From contig JADJPV010000001.1 of assembly GCA_016713085.1 (NCBI GenBank), positions 930,001-994,000 on the forward strand: DNA of 64,000 bases, in the 5' to 3' direction. The notes below the pieces were generated by a model. It saw only the letters and a program-made list of their open reading frames with translations. It was not told the DNA's origin and did not search any database. This document shows, piece by piece, positions 10,073 to 21,326 of the stretch. The position numbers and the translations under genes are program-made. The DNA is from Chitinophagaceae bacterium (GTDB lineage: Bacteria; Bacteroidota; Bacteroidia; Chitinophagales; Chitinophagaceae). Each line of letters begins with the position of its first letter. Positions within the stretch are counted from its first letter, which is position 1.

Positions 10073-13000
10073 TTAGTGCTTTTGGATTACTTTATTCACA
10101 ACCCCTTCTTTCGATACTACTCTCAGGAGATAGTTACCTTTCTGAATATTGGATGGAGCTGCAAAATTCATAGCATTGATTCCTTTATTTACATTCATTT
10201 TTGTTTGATAAATTAATTTTCCGGCAGCATCCAGCAGATTCACTTCAATCACTTCGCTTTGAGGAACAGTAACCTGGAAACTGATTTTTGCATTAAACGG
10301 ATTCACCAGGTTGGTTAACTCAAACTTATTCGACAACTCACCTGTTACCGAAAGTATATTGCTGTATTTCTTGCTCTGTGCAGAAACCAATTGCAGCCTG
10401 TAATACACTTTCCCTGTAACCGGGTTTGAATCTGTAAATGTATAGTTCTGTGCATCGTTGCCGCCTTTTGCAGTAACCGCTCCGATTTTTACAAAGTTTT
10501 TGCCATCTGCGCTTCTTTCAACTTCATATCTCTGCAGATCCTGTTCCTGTTTTGATTGCCATTTCAATTCAGTATAGCCGTTCTTTAATTGTGCATTGAA
10601 CTGCAGCAGTTCAACAGGTAACACAACACACCCGCCATCCACTGTAATAGTTATTACATCAACCGTATTATAAACCGAACAGCTGCTTGATGAAAGGTTT
10701 GTAAGAGATGTTGCTGTTTTAATCCGGTATTTATAACCATTGGTTATTGCTGTTGCAATAATTGGCGGGTAAGCAACTGTATCAAGATAGCTGGTGCCGT
10801 TGAATGTGTAAGTATAAGACTGAACACCGGGAAGTTCGGGAGCTGCATGCCAGCTTCCTCCTCCATCGGTACTTCTCTCCCATTGATACAAACCATAATT
10901 ATTATAGAAAGTATTTACAATAACACTCATATCAACCTGCCCGTTTGTACAGTAGGTAGGTGTATTGCTGGGACGCATTGTTAATGATGGCAAACATGTT
11001 GCAAGACCAACATCATCAAATGCCCAATCGTTACCGCCGCCACCGGGTGCATTGTTACGGATAGTTAGAGTAACACTGGTTTGTGCAGGACCTGTTTTAA
11101 ACAGGAATCCTTTTTTAACCCAACGTCTGTCATAAGTAACACTTCCGCTTGTATAATAATCAACACCATCAATTGTAAATGTAACATCAGGACTAACACC
11201 CGAACTGTCGTTTAATGTTTTTGTTGCAAGATATGATTTGAACAATGGGCTTCCCGTAGCGGTTCTTCCTGTAGAATCACTGCTGCAGGCTGCACAGATA
11301 TTTTTAAACCAGGCAGAAAACTCATAGTAGGTATCACTGCACAATCCGGTAATATTTCTTTGCACCGCTGTATTGATGCCATACGCTGCATTGACCACTG
11401 CCATATAGCCACCATTGGCTCCGTAGGCCACGGCATTATTTCCTGAATCCACAGGAGAAGAATTGGTATGATCACCAATAATATCCCATACACTGAAAAC
11501 ACGGCTTACTGCATCAGGTAATGCTGCATATTTATTTGTACTGAGATCAGCACTTGTATTATTAACTACTGAAAACAATCCATCTCCTGGATTACCGGTT
11601 TCAAAAGGCGACCAGGTATAACCCGGAGCAAGTGCTAATTGTGTACTGTCGTGTCTTGTGGTACCGCTGCCGAAATCTCCATTGGCATAGGCATTAATCC
11701 CAACAGATGTCTGACACAAAGTATTTTCATCAGACACATAAACTGAATATCGGGGAAAGGTTACAATTGTTTGAGGAAATCCAATATCATCTGTACTGTT
11801 GGTTGTTATTTTATATCTGAAAGCAGCATTGCTGGTTGAAAATGCTGTACCTGTTGCAGCTGTTACAGTTACCTGGTATTGCACAACAATCAGACTGAAA
11901 CTTCCAAACTGGCTGGGTCTGCCTCTTGGAGTAATTTTTCCTCCGCCGGCAGATGCATAAGTGATAGGAGTTACAGCAGGTGAGCATTCATAAATAAATT
12001 GCCTGTTAGCAACAGCAACACCACCATCCCTATTTAAGCTTCCTACATTTACTCTAATAACTCCTCCATTATATACAGCTTCATCATCTCCGGATGCATC
12101 CGTTAAATTAACAAGTCCCGTTATTCCAGATTCGTAGAGCAGCCCTTCATTTGTTGCAAAACTGATTGAATTAGCAACATAAGAAAGACCAGCCGGTATC
12201 GTATCATGAAAAGTGGTATTGTAAATACTGCCTGATGCTGACCAGTCACCAACAGCAATTACATTCCTGAACTCAAGAACGTCACCAATCTGAACAACGC
12301 CTCCATTTGGTCTTGTTATATTGGTATAACTTTTCCCGGTTTGTATTCTTGCTGCAGCTAAAGTTGTAGTAGATACACAAATATTGAAAGTACCGTTTGT
12401 TGAAATAGGTGTGGCAACTGTATTCGGATAAATAACTCTGATATAATAAGTTGTTCCAAGTGAATAATCTGCAAAATCTAAATTTAATGAAGCACCCGAT
12501 GTTTGAAGTGGAGAACAGGTTACCAGAGATAATCCACCACAGGTTCCCTTGTAAACTTCAATTTGCCGGCGTGTAAAATTTGCACCATAGCTTGAAAGAG
12601 CAATACGATGCGTTGAACTTGTTGCGGTAAAACTGTACCAAACATCGTATAAGTTTCCGGTAGCACATCCGGCAGGTACGCCACCGCTAATGGTAGCTCC
12701 AACCAAGGTGCCGGGAGTATTTGTACAGCCTGCTCCGGCTGTTAAATTGATAGCACCACTGCAATTATCATTCAATTCATACCAGCTCATTTTCGTCCGG
12801 AGAGTATTCGTTGCTGTACTCATTGTTTGCCCGGTAGCACCGGTAGAACCGGCAGAAGCACGAATATTATAAGCAGCAGTATGAGACTGACCAGTTGTAG
12901 TATTTCTGTACTGATCTGACAATCCTGTTTTACTCCAACCTGTACCGCCCCCAGTTAAAGTACCCCAGGTATCAGTTAAAGCATTACACCAAAATGCCAT

Positions 13001-13543
13001 GGTTACAGTATTTGGTAATGTTGTTGTTACCGCTGTTATCGGGCTTGGGTTTGCATTATTTGTTCCGGATGCCGTTTGAGCAATATTAACACCCCACAAA
13101 CTGTTGGCAGTTGTAGGGCGATAGACATACATTACTACTGTTAATCCATTGGTATTCCCTACACCTGCTGTAACAGATGGATTTGCACCCCATGTACCAT
13201 TATAACGACACCATGATATAAAATAACTTTGATTGGAAGCGAAAGTTGTTGCACCTGCATTCCATGTCTGTCCGCCAGCTGCACTCATAGCAAGCGTAAC
13301 ATTACCTCTGTAATGAGCATATATAATTACCAGATCCCCTGCAAGCATTGATGCAGGGGGAGTCACAGCAACGGTTGGCCCAGCTTGTGCTGCATTGTCT
13401 GTGGGTGTACTGGATACACCAAAAAAAGTTGGTTGCGCATACGATGATGTTATGCTGATTAAAATCAGGAAAAATGCAAGAAAAAAAGATTTCCTGTCTT
13501 TTACACACGTGTATAAGGTTGTTGGTGGTATTGTTGGTTTCAT
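10073..13543 (-). CDS. T9SS-secreted adhesin-like protein, paralogue A (long form)
   Basis: 1156 residues from the ATG at 13543; an upstream ATG at 13561 adds six residues. Signal peptide ends near SSYAQ. Order: a beta domain (about 25-245, VSSTPTDNAAQAGPTV); a second domain starting at NCSGAINLTAGAGC with DVWYSFTATSS (about 250-385), related to the N-terminus of the 24009 gene; the family core from about residue 400: IQTGKSYTNITRPNGG, WDIIGDHTN, YYEFSAWFKNICAAC, PGGGGNDWAFDDVGLASC, YQWERSTDGG; then a fibronectin-like segment (VELLQFNAQLKNGYTELKW) and a C-terminal T9SS type A sorting domain (NLVNPFNAKISFQV to VNKVIQKH). The core recurs in the genes at 21327 and 45407. No catalytic motif seen; binding or adhesion is inferred. 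Confidence 0.85.
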   Translation of the reverse strand: MKPTIPPTTLYTCVKDRKSFFLAFFLILISITSSYAQPTFFGVSSTPTDNAAQAGPTVAVTPPASMLAGDLVIIYAHYRGNVTLAMSAAGGQTWNAGATTFASNQSYFISWCRYNGTWGANPSVTAGVGNTNGLTVVMYVYRPTTANSLWGVNIAQTASGTNNANPSPITAVTTTLPNTVTMAFWCNALTDTWGTLTGGGTGWSKTGLSDQYRNTTTGQSHTAAYNIRASAGSTGATGQTMSTATNTLRTKMSWYELNDNCSGAINLTAGAGCTNTPGTLVGATISGGVPAGCATGNLYDVWYSFTATSSTHRIALSSYGANFTRRQIEVYKGTCGGLSLVTCSPLQTSGASLNLDFADYSLGTTYYIRVIYPNTVATPISTNGTFNICVSTTTLAAARIQTGKSYTNITRPNGGVVQIGDVLEFRNVIAVGDWSASGSIYNTTFHDTIPAGLSYVANSISFATNEGLLYESGITGLVNLTDASGDDEAVYNGGVIRVNVGSLNRDGGVAVANRQFIYECSPAVTPITYASAGGGKITPRGRPSQFGSFSLIVVQYQVTVTAATGTAFSTSNAAFRYKITTNSTDDIGFPQTIVTFPRYSVYVSDENTLCQTSVGINAYANGDFGSGTTRHDSTQLALAPGYTWSPFETGNPGDGLFSVVNNTSADLSTNKYAALPDAVSRVFSVWDIIGDHTNSSPVDSGNNAVAYGANGGYMAVVNAAYGINTAVQRNITGLCSDTYYEFSAWFKNICAACSSDSTGRTATGSPLFKSYLATKTLNDSSGVSPDVTFTIDGVDYYTSGSVTYDRRWVKKGFLFKTGPAQTSVTLTIRNNAPGGGGNDWAFDDVGLATCLPSLTMRPSNTPTYCTNGQVDMSVIVNTFYNNYGLYQWERSTDGGGSWHAAPELPGVQSYTYTFNGTSYLDTVAYPPIIATAITNGYKYRIKTATSLTNLSSSSCSVYNTVDVITITVDGGCVVLPVELLQFNAQLKNGYTELKWQSKQEQDLQRYEVERSADGKNFVKIGAVTAKGGNDAQNYTFTDSNPVTGKVYYRLQLVSAQSKKYSNILSVTGELSNKFELTNLVNPFNAKISFQVTVPQSEVIEVNLLDAAGKLIYQTKMNVNKGINAMNFAAPSNIQKGNYLLRVVSKEGVVNKVIQKH

Positions 13544-13772
13544 GCTATTGGATAATAACATGCAAGTAACTCATTTTTTCATGTATAGGCAATAAGCGTT
13601 AACCCTTAATCTTTCTGTATTTTTATCAAATATTACATCGTAAAACTACCTGTGTTTTACGATCAGAAAAATAATTTCCATTCTGTTTACAATTTATGCA
13701 GAGCCTTATTGTGAAGTTATCATGGTAAGCAACTCACATTACAACATATGTGGCTACCGGTGTTTTTTTCTG

Positions 13773-13810
13773 AAAAGAATCAGCCTGAAATATTTCAGAC
13801 TGACTCTTTT
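13773..13810. terminator. Hairpin downstream of the calcium-repeat gene
   Basis: Arms 13773-13790 and 13793-13810 pair over 18 positions with two mismatches and a TA loop; A4/T4 at the ends. Likely terminator of the - gene ending at 13828. The rest of the gap 13544-13827 shows nothing recognisable. Confidence 0.6.
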
Positions 13811-13827
13811 TATGAACACAATGAAAA

Positions 13828-16800
13828 CTACAGCTTGGTAAACTTTTTATTAATAACCTGCGAGCCTGTTTGAATATGCAGAAAATATAAGCCCGAAGGA
13901 AGGTTAGCCACCTGTTGATAAAGAATAGAATTATTGCCTCTTTTTAATACAGATTTAAATTGGCAAACTTTTCTGCCCGTTTTATCGATAATTACAAAAT
14001 CTGCCTGCGTTTCTTTTTCTGCTTCAATAAGTATTTGCAATTTTTCCGATACAGGATTTGGAAAAATGGTAACTGCTTCTTCATTTATCCGTTTACGTTT
14101 TACGGCGATTATATCACTGTACGTTGATTTGATCTGTGCATTTACTACAGATTTTAACCTGTAAAAAATAATATCAGTTTCAACGGCTGTTATATTATCT
14201 GTTAACTCATAAGAAGATACTTCATTTAACCCTGATTGACGATGAACCTGTGCCACCTGGTTAAAATGGAGCCGGTCTGTACTTCTTTCAATAACAAAGT
14301 AATCTACCTCCTGCTTGCATATTACATTCCAGGACAGTTTAGTTATGTTGTTATTCAATACGGCATTGAAAGAAGTTATTTCACAGTTTAATACATAACC
14401 ACCGCAACGCCAGTCCCTTTCAACCGCACAGCCACTGATTGCTGTACGCTGTACTGTTGTTACCGATCCCGGAGTTGGATCACCGGCTAAGCATCCGGCA
14501 TCACCCATTCTTGCTGATGTTGCTTCTGCAGATGAATTGTTATTGTCAAACCTGTCATCAAGTCCGTCGTCATCGGTATCAATACCTGTTAATGTTATAA
14601 GGTCATCAGACATGCCATTCAGATTTAAATCATTTCCTTCCTTTCTGTCGATTTTTCCATCACCATCTGTATCTGAATCAAGATAGTCGGGAACAGTATC
14701 TCCATCCTGATCATTTGGAGGAATACCCACACCACCGAAGCCGGAATAATTATCATACGTATTATCAATTCCATCAGCATCGGTATCAATACCTGAAGGA
14801 AGATAGTAACTGGAGGTTGATAACCCTTCCACATTATCGGGAATACCATCATCATCAGAATCTATATCATAAGGGTTTATTCTTCCTGTTGCATCTGTAT
14901 TGGGAATAGTTAAAGAACCTAAAGCTGCTAAGGAAATATTTCTTCCCTTAGAATTAATTGCGCCATCAACCCTTCCGTCAAAATTTGCATCAGTAAACTG
15001 TGCTTCTGTTACATCTGTAATTCCATCCCCATCGCTATCCAGATCGTAAGGATTTGCTTTACTGTCTGCATCCATATTATTATAGGGATAGCTATTTGTT
15101 CTTCCATCATTATCAGGATCGGAGCCTGTTCGTAATAAAGCATTCGATGAGTTTTCTGCAGTACCATCATTGCCTACATCACCATCAACATTATTACTAA
15201 ACCCATCTGCATCAGTATCTGTGTATCCATCAATTATTCCATCATTGTTGGCATCTGCACCATATACTTCTACAACATCAGGAATACCATCATTGTCACT
15301 GTCAAGATCAAAATAATTTGGCACTCCGTCTCCATCCGTATCGGGTAACCCCAAACCATTTCCAGATGCTGCATCGCCTGTATTATTTGCATCTACATTT
15401 TGTGAAAAACCATCATTATCTGTATCAGAATAATTATCAATTTTTCCATCTCCATTGGTATCCACACCACCTGCTTCCACTACATCGGGAATACCATCAT
15501 TATCACTGTCTAAATCAAGTTCATTGATAATCCCATCCAGATCATGATCAAAATTGTCGTTTACTCCATCGCTGTTTGAATCAGTAAATCCCGGATAATT
15601 TGTATCTCTGTAATTAGGAACACCATCCATATCATCATCATTTAACGGATCAACACCACCACTTTCAACCAAATCAGGAATACCATCATCATCATCATCA
15701 ATATCACAACCTGCCACCAGAAAGTAAGAGGGTGATGGATACACGCAATTAGGATTACTGAGGTTACCGGCTGATGCAACCAGTGCACGGTAATATTTAT
15801 TTACATCACCTGCTGCAACTGAAGCAATGGTATAAGTAGCATTATTAGGTGCGGTTGCAATATTTGACCATGAAATGCCATCATTACTAATCTGCCACTG
15901 ATAGTCGGGTACACCGGTAATTACTCCCGGATCAGAAAGTATAGCTGTAAATGATGCAGCTGTTCCTAAACATCCTGCATTAATATTATTGAGGCCAACA
16001 ACAGGCAACGGGCTGCATGAACCAAACTGAATATCATCAATTGCTATATCATTACCGCAACCGCCCGGTGCATCGTTTATAAGATCAATAATTATTATGC
16101 TGTAGGAAGCAGGGCTGGTAAATTTCAATCCATACTGTCCCCATGTCGTACTAAAAATATCGCCGCTGTTTGCTTCGGTAATAATTAACCCTGAGATAGC
16201 ATCACGTACACGAATTTTAATTTTTGGATACTTGAATCCGCCAAAACCATTACAAACTGTTTGATAAGATGAGTTGCCAATAAATGCGGCGTAAAAAGAT
16301 ACTGAATACTGCTGGTTTGAACATAAGCCTGCGGTAAAGTCTGCGCTATACATAGAGCTCGCTGGCGCATCTGCATTTATAACTAACATCCTGCCATTTG
16401 CATTTCCTGTATGATCGGTAAGACTTATAAAATCGGCGGTATTTGCATTCAGTGCATTATTCGTTACCGTATATGTATTCAACGCAATTGGCTGGCTGGC
16501 TGAACCTGTATAAGCTGTACCGTGAGAATTAACTGTTACACCAGCACCTGGCACAGGCGCAGGTACAGCAGTTGTTAAGCCCGTTCCGGTACCAAAGTCC
16601 TGCGTAAAAAGAATATTGCTTAAAGTTGTACATGGCGGTGTTTGTGCTGTTATTGCAACTAAAAGTGGAGTTGGCTGATTTTCACCTGCATCATCGGGTT
16701 TATCATTTGTGTTTAAATCAGGTGTTGTACCATTTGTAGAAACATCAGTTAACGACTGGCTGTTATAACCTGTTGCAGTTGCAGTAGCACTGTTATTATA

Positions 16801-18067
16801 TACTACACCATTAAGTATTCCGGACAACCTGCATGAAATCCTGATCGTACAATTATTATTTGCAACCGGATAATTGGGTAATGTGCCTGTACCGTTCAGT
16901 AAATTTTTTATTTGCATTTCCATTAAATCCCGCATTCAGTACCAAGCCGGCCGGATTAGATATAAAAGATGTTGATACATTAGAAACATTACCTGCTCCA
17001 TTAATCGCTGTAAGGTCATCAGTTACCTGCACATTGGTTATATCAGTATTGCCATAGTTCTGGACGTACACATCATACACTACATCATATTGATTGGGTG
17101 TTCCTGTAGGTATAGCCGAAACTAATCTTTTGGCAGCACCAATACCTGAAACAATAGATGCCATATCAGCGGCGGAATAAACCGTTCCCGATTTATTAAT
17201 AATACTGGTATCTCCGGTAAGCAGATCAACTTCTCTATAAGGACATACTCCTCCTGAAAAAGCTGCAATCGTTTCACCTTCAGCATAAGCTAACCCCACA
17301 AAATTGTTGGATGGAACCTGAACCGTATCAATATAAGTACAGGTAAGATTGGCTCCTGTACCTGTATAAGCCTGGTAATTTGGAGTAAATAATTTATTAT
17401 CCACTACAAAAACATCTGGCCGGAAGGAGACATTGCCACATCGCCACTGCCGGAAACATAAATAGTTGCACCTCCGGTTAAACTTAAGTTATCAGCTGCT
17501 CCCATCGTTCGGGTAGTAAAATCAATGGACCGCAGGTAAGCTGTATGAGGAACTCCATTCGCCTCACTGGAAAACTCAATTACATATGCGTTACCGTTAT
17601 TGTCAAAAGCTACACCTAATAAATCGGCCTGGAATGAACAAAGCGTATCTAACCGTGGCGCAGTTCCTGTAGGCATTGTGCCCGCAGCCCACCGCCATAT
17701 ATAGGTTCGGGGAACACTTCCAGAACCTGAAAAACTGGATAATGCTGTCCATAAGTAATAGATATAATGATCCTTCGGGTTATATGATATACTGGCATAA
17801 TCTGATGTAAACCGCTGAGCACTGAATCCACTTGTTCCAATTCTTAACTGGGGAGTGTATTTACCAACCGGTCCGGTAGTGGAAGTGATACTGGAAATAG
17901 TATTAGAACCCCCATTATAAGTGTAAAAAATGTACTTGTTGCGTACCGCTTGAGCAGCTGGTTCGTCCAATCGCAAAAGGATAACTGACTGTTGCGGTTT
18001 GAGCATTCAGATAATAGCTGCTTATAAGAAGCATCGCTATCAGAAGAACATTATACCAGTATTTCAT
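13828..18067 (-). CDS. Giant T9SS-secreted protein with DUF11-like domains and thrombospondin type 3 repeats, three frameshifts
   Basis: About 1412 residues after joining four frame segments. ATG at 18067 begins a signal peptide ending LNAQ. The N-terminal part (about 30-230) has VHFYTYNGGSNTIS and DNNGNAYVIEF, a beta-propeller-like pattern. DUF11-like domains follow (VYDVYVQNYGNTDITNVQVTDDL). A jelly-roll segment (CGNDIAIDDIQFGSC) and an Ig-like segment precede about ten Asp-rich repeats (DSDNDGIPDVVE, DTDADGFSNN). The end is a fibronectin-like and T9SS type A sorting domain (FPNPVSEKLQILIE to INKKFTKL). Frame breaks lie in homopolymers: an extra T in 17925-17930, a missing T in 17408-17412 and an extra A in 16904-16909 (coding-strand bases). 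Extracellular, calcium-binding by inference. Confidence 0.82.
14500..15710 (-). repeat. Thrombospondin type 3-like Asp-rich repeat block
   Basis: About ten degenerate units of the form D-x-D-x-D-G-[IV]-P-x-x-x-[ED] spaced 30-40 residues apart, with a short CAT trinucleotide run near 15680-15697. Known TSP3 units of this form bind calcium and make stiff rods. Here they separate the adhesin-like N-terminus from the T9SS sorting domain. Confidence 0.85.
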
Positions 18068-18112
18068 AAAATCAGATATTATATTGTTAAACCAGGAAGT
18101 ATTGTTTTTGCT

Positions 18113-20455
18113 TTACCTTCTGATCATTAATTTTTTATTCACCAGTATTTCTTTGCCACTGCTTACCTGTACCAGGTATGCTCCAGCAGGAAATTCTGCA
18201 ACAGAAACACTTACGAAATTGGCTGACGTTGTTTTACTCCATACCTGTTTGCCATCCATGTTAAAAATCCGAACATCTGCTGCGCCACTGTTTGTAAATT
18301 CAGCCCACCTGATGACCACATCTTTATCAGCAGGGTTGGGATATATTGAAACACCTGAACTAAGATTGCCACTGGTTTTTATAACCTTGCTGTATTTTTC
18401 TGAATTTGCTTCTATTATTTTTGCCCTGTAATAGGCAACAGTGTACACATTATAGTCTGTATAATAAAAGTTCTTCAGCATCACAGATCCTGCTTTCTCC
18501 TGCATATCTCCTGCATCAGTAAAATCAATACCATTAAAACTTTTTTGGAGCATTACCTTTTTCAATTCTCCATCAGCATCAGATAAAGAAAGCTTCAGTT
18601 CATTACTGTAGTTGTTTTCGTTTAATGTAAATTCAATTACATCAACAGGAAGAGTAGAGAAGTTAAGTAATGGGTCGGCACCATCGAACGCCGGTGCTGC
18701 ACCTGTTGCCAGAGTTTGATTAAATGGATCGAATGTAACCGTTACCGGGTTAAAATCTAACATAAAGGATACATAGCTTCCGGCAATAGGAGAGCTGATT
18801 CCATTACCACCTCTTGAAAGCTGACCGTTCTGATCATAAATAACCAGCACAGTATCCTCTGCTGCCAGTGTTCCCCGCACCCGGATAGCAATAGGCGTAT
18901 GATAATAGGTGACTGTTGATCCCGTACTCTTTGTTTGTGTAGTTACTTTAAAATTAATTCGGTTACCACCCGGGTTTCCCCATTTGATACTTGTGCTGTA
19001 TAGAGGATAGCCATTACCGTAAACATAGGAGTTAAAAAAAGCTGTCAGATCATAACCTCATGCAACGGCCTGCATATGATTACGCAAATCATCGGTTGTT
19101 GCAGAACGATAAGCAAGAAGAGGGTCATTTAAGTAGTTTTGGCATGCCTGGTAAAATTTTGCATCACCTAATAACATTCTTAACATTGAAACTACCATTG
19201 CGCCTCTTTCATAAACCGTAGTTCCATAGGCAGTGTTCCATATTGTATTAGAGTTTATAATTGATGCATTGGGAAGGTAACAGCTATAGGTTCTGTTTGT
19301 AGCATTGTTCGCCGTAGTCTTAAAATTACTTCGAACAGTTGATGCATTTTGTCCCAAAGCAGGAACAAGCTCTGCAGCCAATGCTTCGCTGTATCTTGCA
19401 AAACCTTCAGCCAGCCATAAGTGATTCCATGTTCCAAAAGTTACTTTATCACCAAACCACTGATGTGCCAGTTCATGTGCAATTACTGACCAACTGGTCA
19501 TTGAGCCCCAGCTCATGGCAGAAAAAGTCTGGTGCTCCATTCCTCCCCCCCATCCAAACTCATACATGCCATACTTTTCGTTTTTGAATGGATAATCGCC
19601 AAACACATTACTAAAGGCTACCAATTCATCCCGGCAACGATCCATCGTAGTAAGGTTTCCTGCTGTAGGTGCACGGCCCGATCCTATGTAATAAACAACC
19701 GGTACACTTGTTCCGCCAATTGTTACAGGAGTTCTGTTGTAAACAGTATACTGCGCAACCGCTACTGCAACTAGATAAGAGGCTATAGGATACTTGTGCT
19801 TATAGGTCATAGTCCTGTTAGGTGCAGAAACTACATCGCTGATTAGTGCTCCATTAGCAGCAGCCCTGTAAGCGGAGGGTGTTGTAATAATAAAATCTAC
19901 TGAATCAATCTTATCCTGCATATCAGCCTTGCAAGGCCAGAAATCATCATCACCATAAGACTCAGCAAGCGTGTAAACAGCGGTTCCAAGACCAGAAATA
20001 GTTTGCTTATCCATTCCTTCACCATAAGTAGCAAAGCTTGGAGGCACTCCGGAATATGTAATGGAAACAGAATCCAGCGTATTGATGGGCAAAGTAACAG
20101 GTAAAGTGATATTGAGAATATTTACATTACCGCTTGCCGGAAACGAAACAACGACACCTGTAGTACTGCCATGATACTTTACTACCAGACTACCATTATT
20201 AAATGAAGCTTTAGTAAAATCAAAGTTTATCGCAGAAACGTTATTTTGCTTTGTTTCGAAATAAGTAGTTACCGTACCGGATATAGTTTTTGTTGCGATA
20301 GTTGGATCAATTGTCCATTCAATCCGGTGGTACTTTACATCAATATTTGCACCGGTACCGCTATACCCGGTTGTTTGAGAAAAAGCAGAGAGTGATACAA
20401 GTGTCAAAAGCTCACAAAACAGAAAAAACTTAAAGTGTTTGAAAATAGTTTTCAT
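18113..20455 (-). CDS. T9SS-secreted M1 family metallo-aminopeptidase, in-frame TGA at 19058-19060
   Basis: 780 codons. Signal peptide MKTIFKHF to AFSQ. M1 N-terminal beta domain, then exopeptidase motif GGMEHQTFSAM and zinc motif HELAHQWFGDK with the third ligand Glu in LWLAEGFARYSE, so the catalytic set is complete. The frame stops at TGA 19058-19060 after HMQAVA, but the same frame continues without shift as GYDLTAFFNSYVYGNGYP, a normal M1 segment, through to a T9SS type A sorting domain (SIYPNPADKDVVIRW to VNKKLMIRR). This is therefore a nonsense codon, not an indel; a TCA (Ser) codon would suit the family. Predicted to trim peptides outside the cell or at its surface. The C-terminal part cannot be made if the TGA is real. 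Confidence 0.87.
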
Positions 20456-20799
20456 TTGGATATTGGATTTTGGATATTGGATAAATGTGTATTTACGTTT
20501 TTTTGGTATGTATAAAACATACAGCTGCCATCAGCATGCATATTGCAGGCAGCAGTTTTTAAGTATGCGGTTACATTTCCTGCGGAGATAGCTGTTGAAG
20601 CTGCAGGGTTAACTGTTATACTTATTCCGTGATAGATTAAATCGTACTTAGAAGAATTAGCAATGGCGCAGGTAAGAGGAGGTCGAAAAGCGACTGACTG
20701 AAAACAGAAAAACAGAAAAAATAAACTGCTCAGTAACGTTTTCCAGCCCGGAAGCAGGAAATCTGTTTCTAAACAGAAAACACAATAAAAGCGTCTCAT
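20452..20799 (-). pseudogene. Possible remnant of an M1 peptidase N-terminal domain
   Basis: 115-residue frame. A hydrophobic stretch (about 20-40) is followed by YDLIYHGISITVNPAAS and NVTAYLKTAACN, which line up with the start of the adjacent M1 peptidase (VKYHRIEWTIDPTIA, TVTTYFETKQNN). After about 40 matching positions the similarity is lost. Its TGA overlaps the ATG of the M1 gene (ATGA). May be a leftover of a tandem duplication, or a fragment of a longer damaged gene. No function claimed. Confidence 0.35.
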
Positions 20800-21326
20800 A
20801 AAAAGGATGTTTGGTCTTTACATAAAGTTTGGTTTTTGGTTGGTTACATCTCTTTTCTATGTTACAATAAACTGGCGCAGAAAAACTGCACTTGTTTTAA
20901 AGCATTGCTCTATGGGGAGGCATAAAATAAATTTTTCATACTTGTTTTTTGATGAGTGAATAATTGAAGGTCCGTGAGAGAGTAGAAAATTTTACTGTTA
21001 TATCCGGCAGGAGTTGTATAGCCGGCAAATGATGTAAGGTACCTGCTTTGCAGGTTTGGCAGAGGAATAACTTCAGCAGTAAAATGCTCGGTGTAAGTCT
21101 CGTGAAAATTTAAAGCTTTCAATGTTACGGGCGGCTTCGTTAAGAATTGGAAATATTATGCAAGTAATGCTATTTTCATTTAAAATCGATACGCAAAAGC
21201 ACTTAATTTTTAATGTATTATTAATTAAAAAATTACGTAAAAATTCATGCTGTTTTTACGTAATCTTTTGCTGAATATACTGTTTGCAAGGAATCTTTTT
21301 CCCGGTTTTAATAAGCAATCCCTGCC
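20800..21326. other. Gene-poor gap, possible decayed coding sequence
   Basis: 527 bases between the M1-like remnant and the next secreted protein gene. A 70-codon frame on the - strand (20910-21122) contains NLQSRYLTSFAGYTTPAGYNSKIFYSL, which has a secreted beta-protein flavour but no recognisable family and only a TTG start. AT-rich stretches near 21180-21260. No RNA gene or repeat recognised. Confidence 0.3.

Noticed and set aside
14715..15527. Short + strand frames rich in His/Tyr within the calcium-repeat gene
   Set aside because: Reverse-strand shadows of GAT/GAC repeats; no start signal or family.
19058..19060. Recoding of TGA as an amino acid in this genome
   Set aside because: TGA is used as a normal stop in other genes here (for example 34178-34180 in the aldo/keto reductase and 20452-20454), and only one in-frame case is seen.
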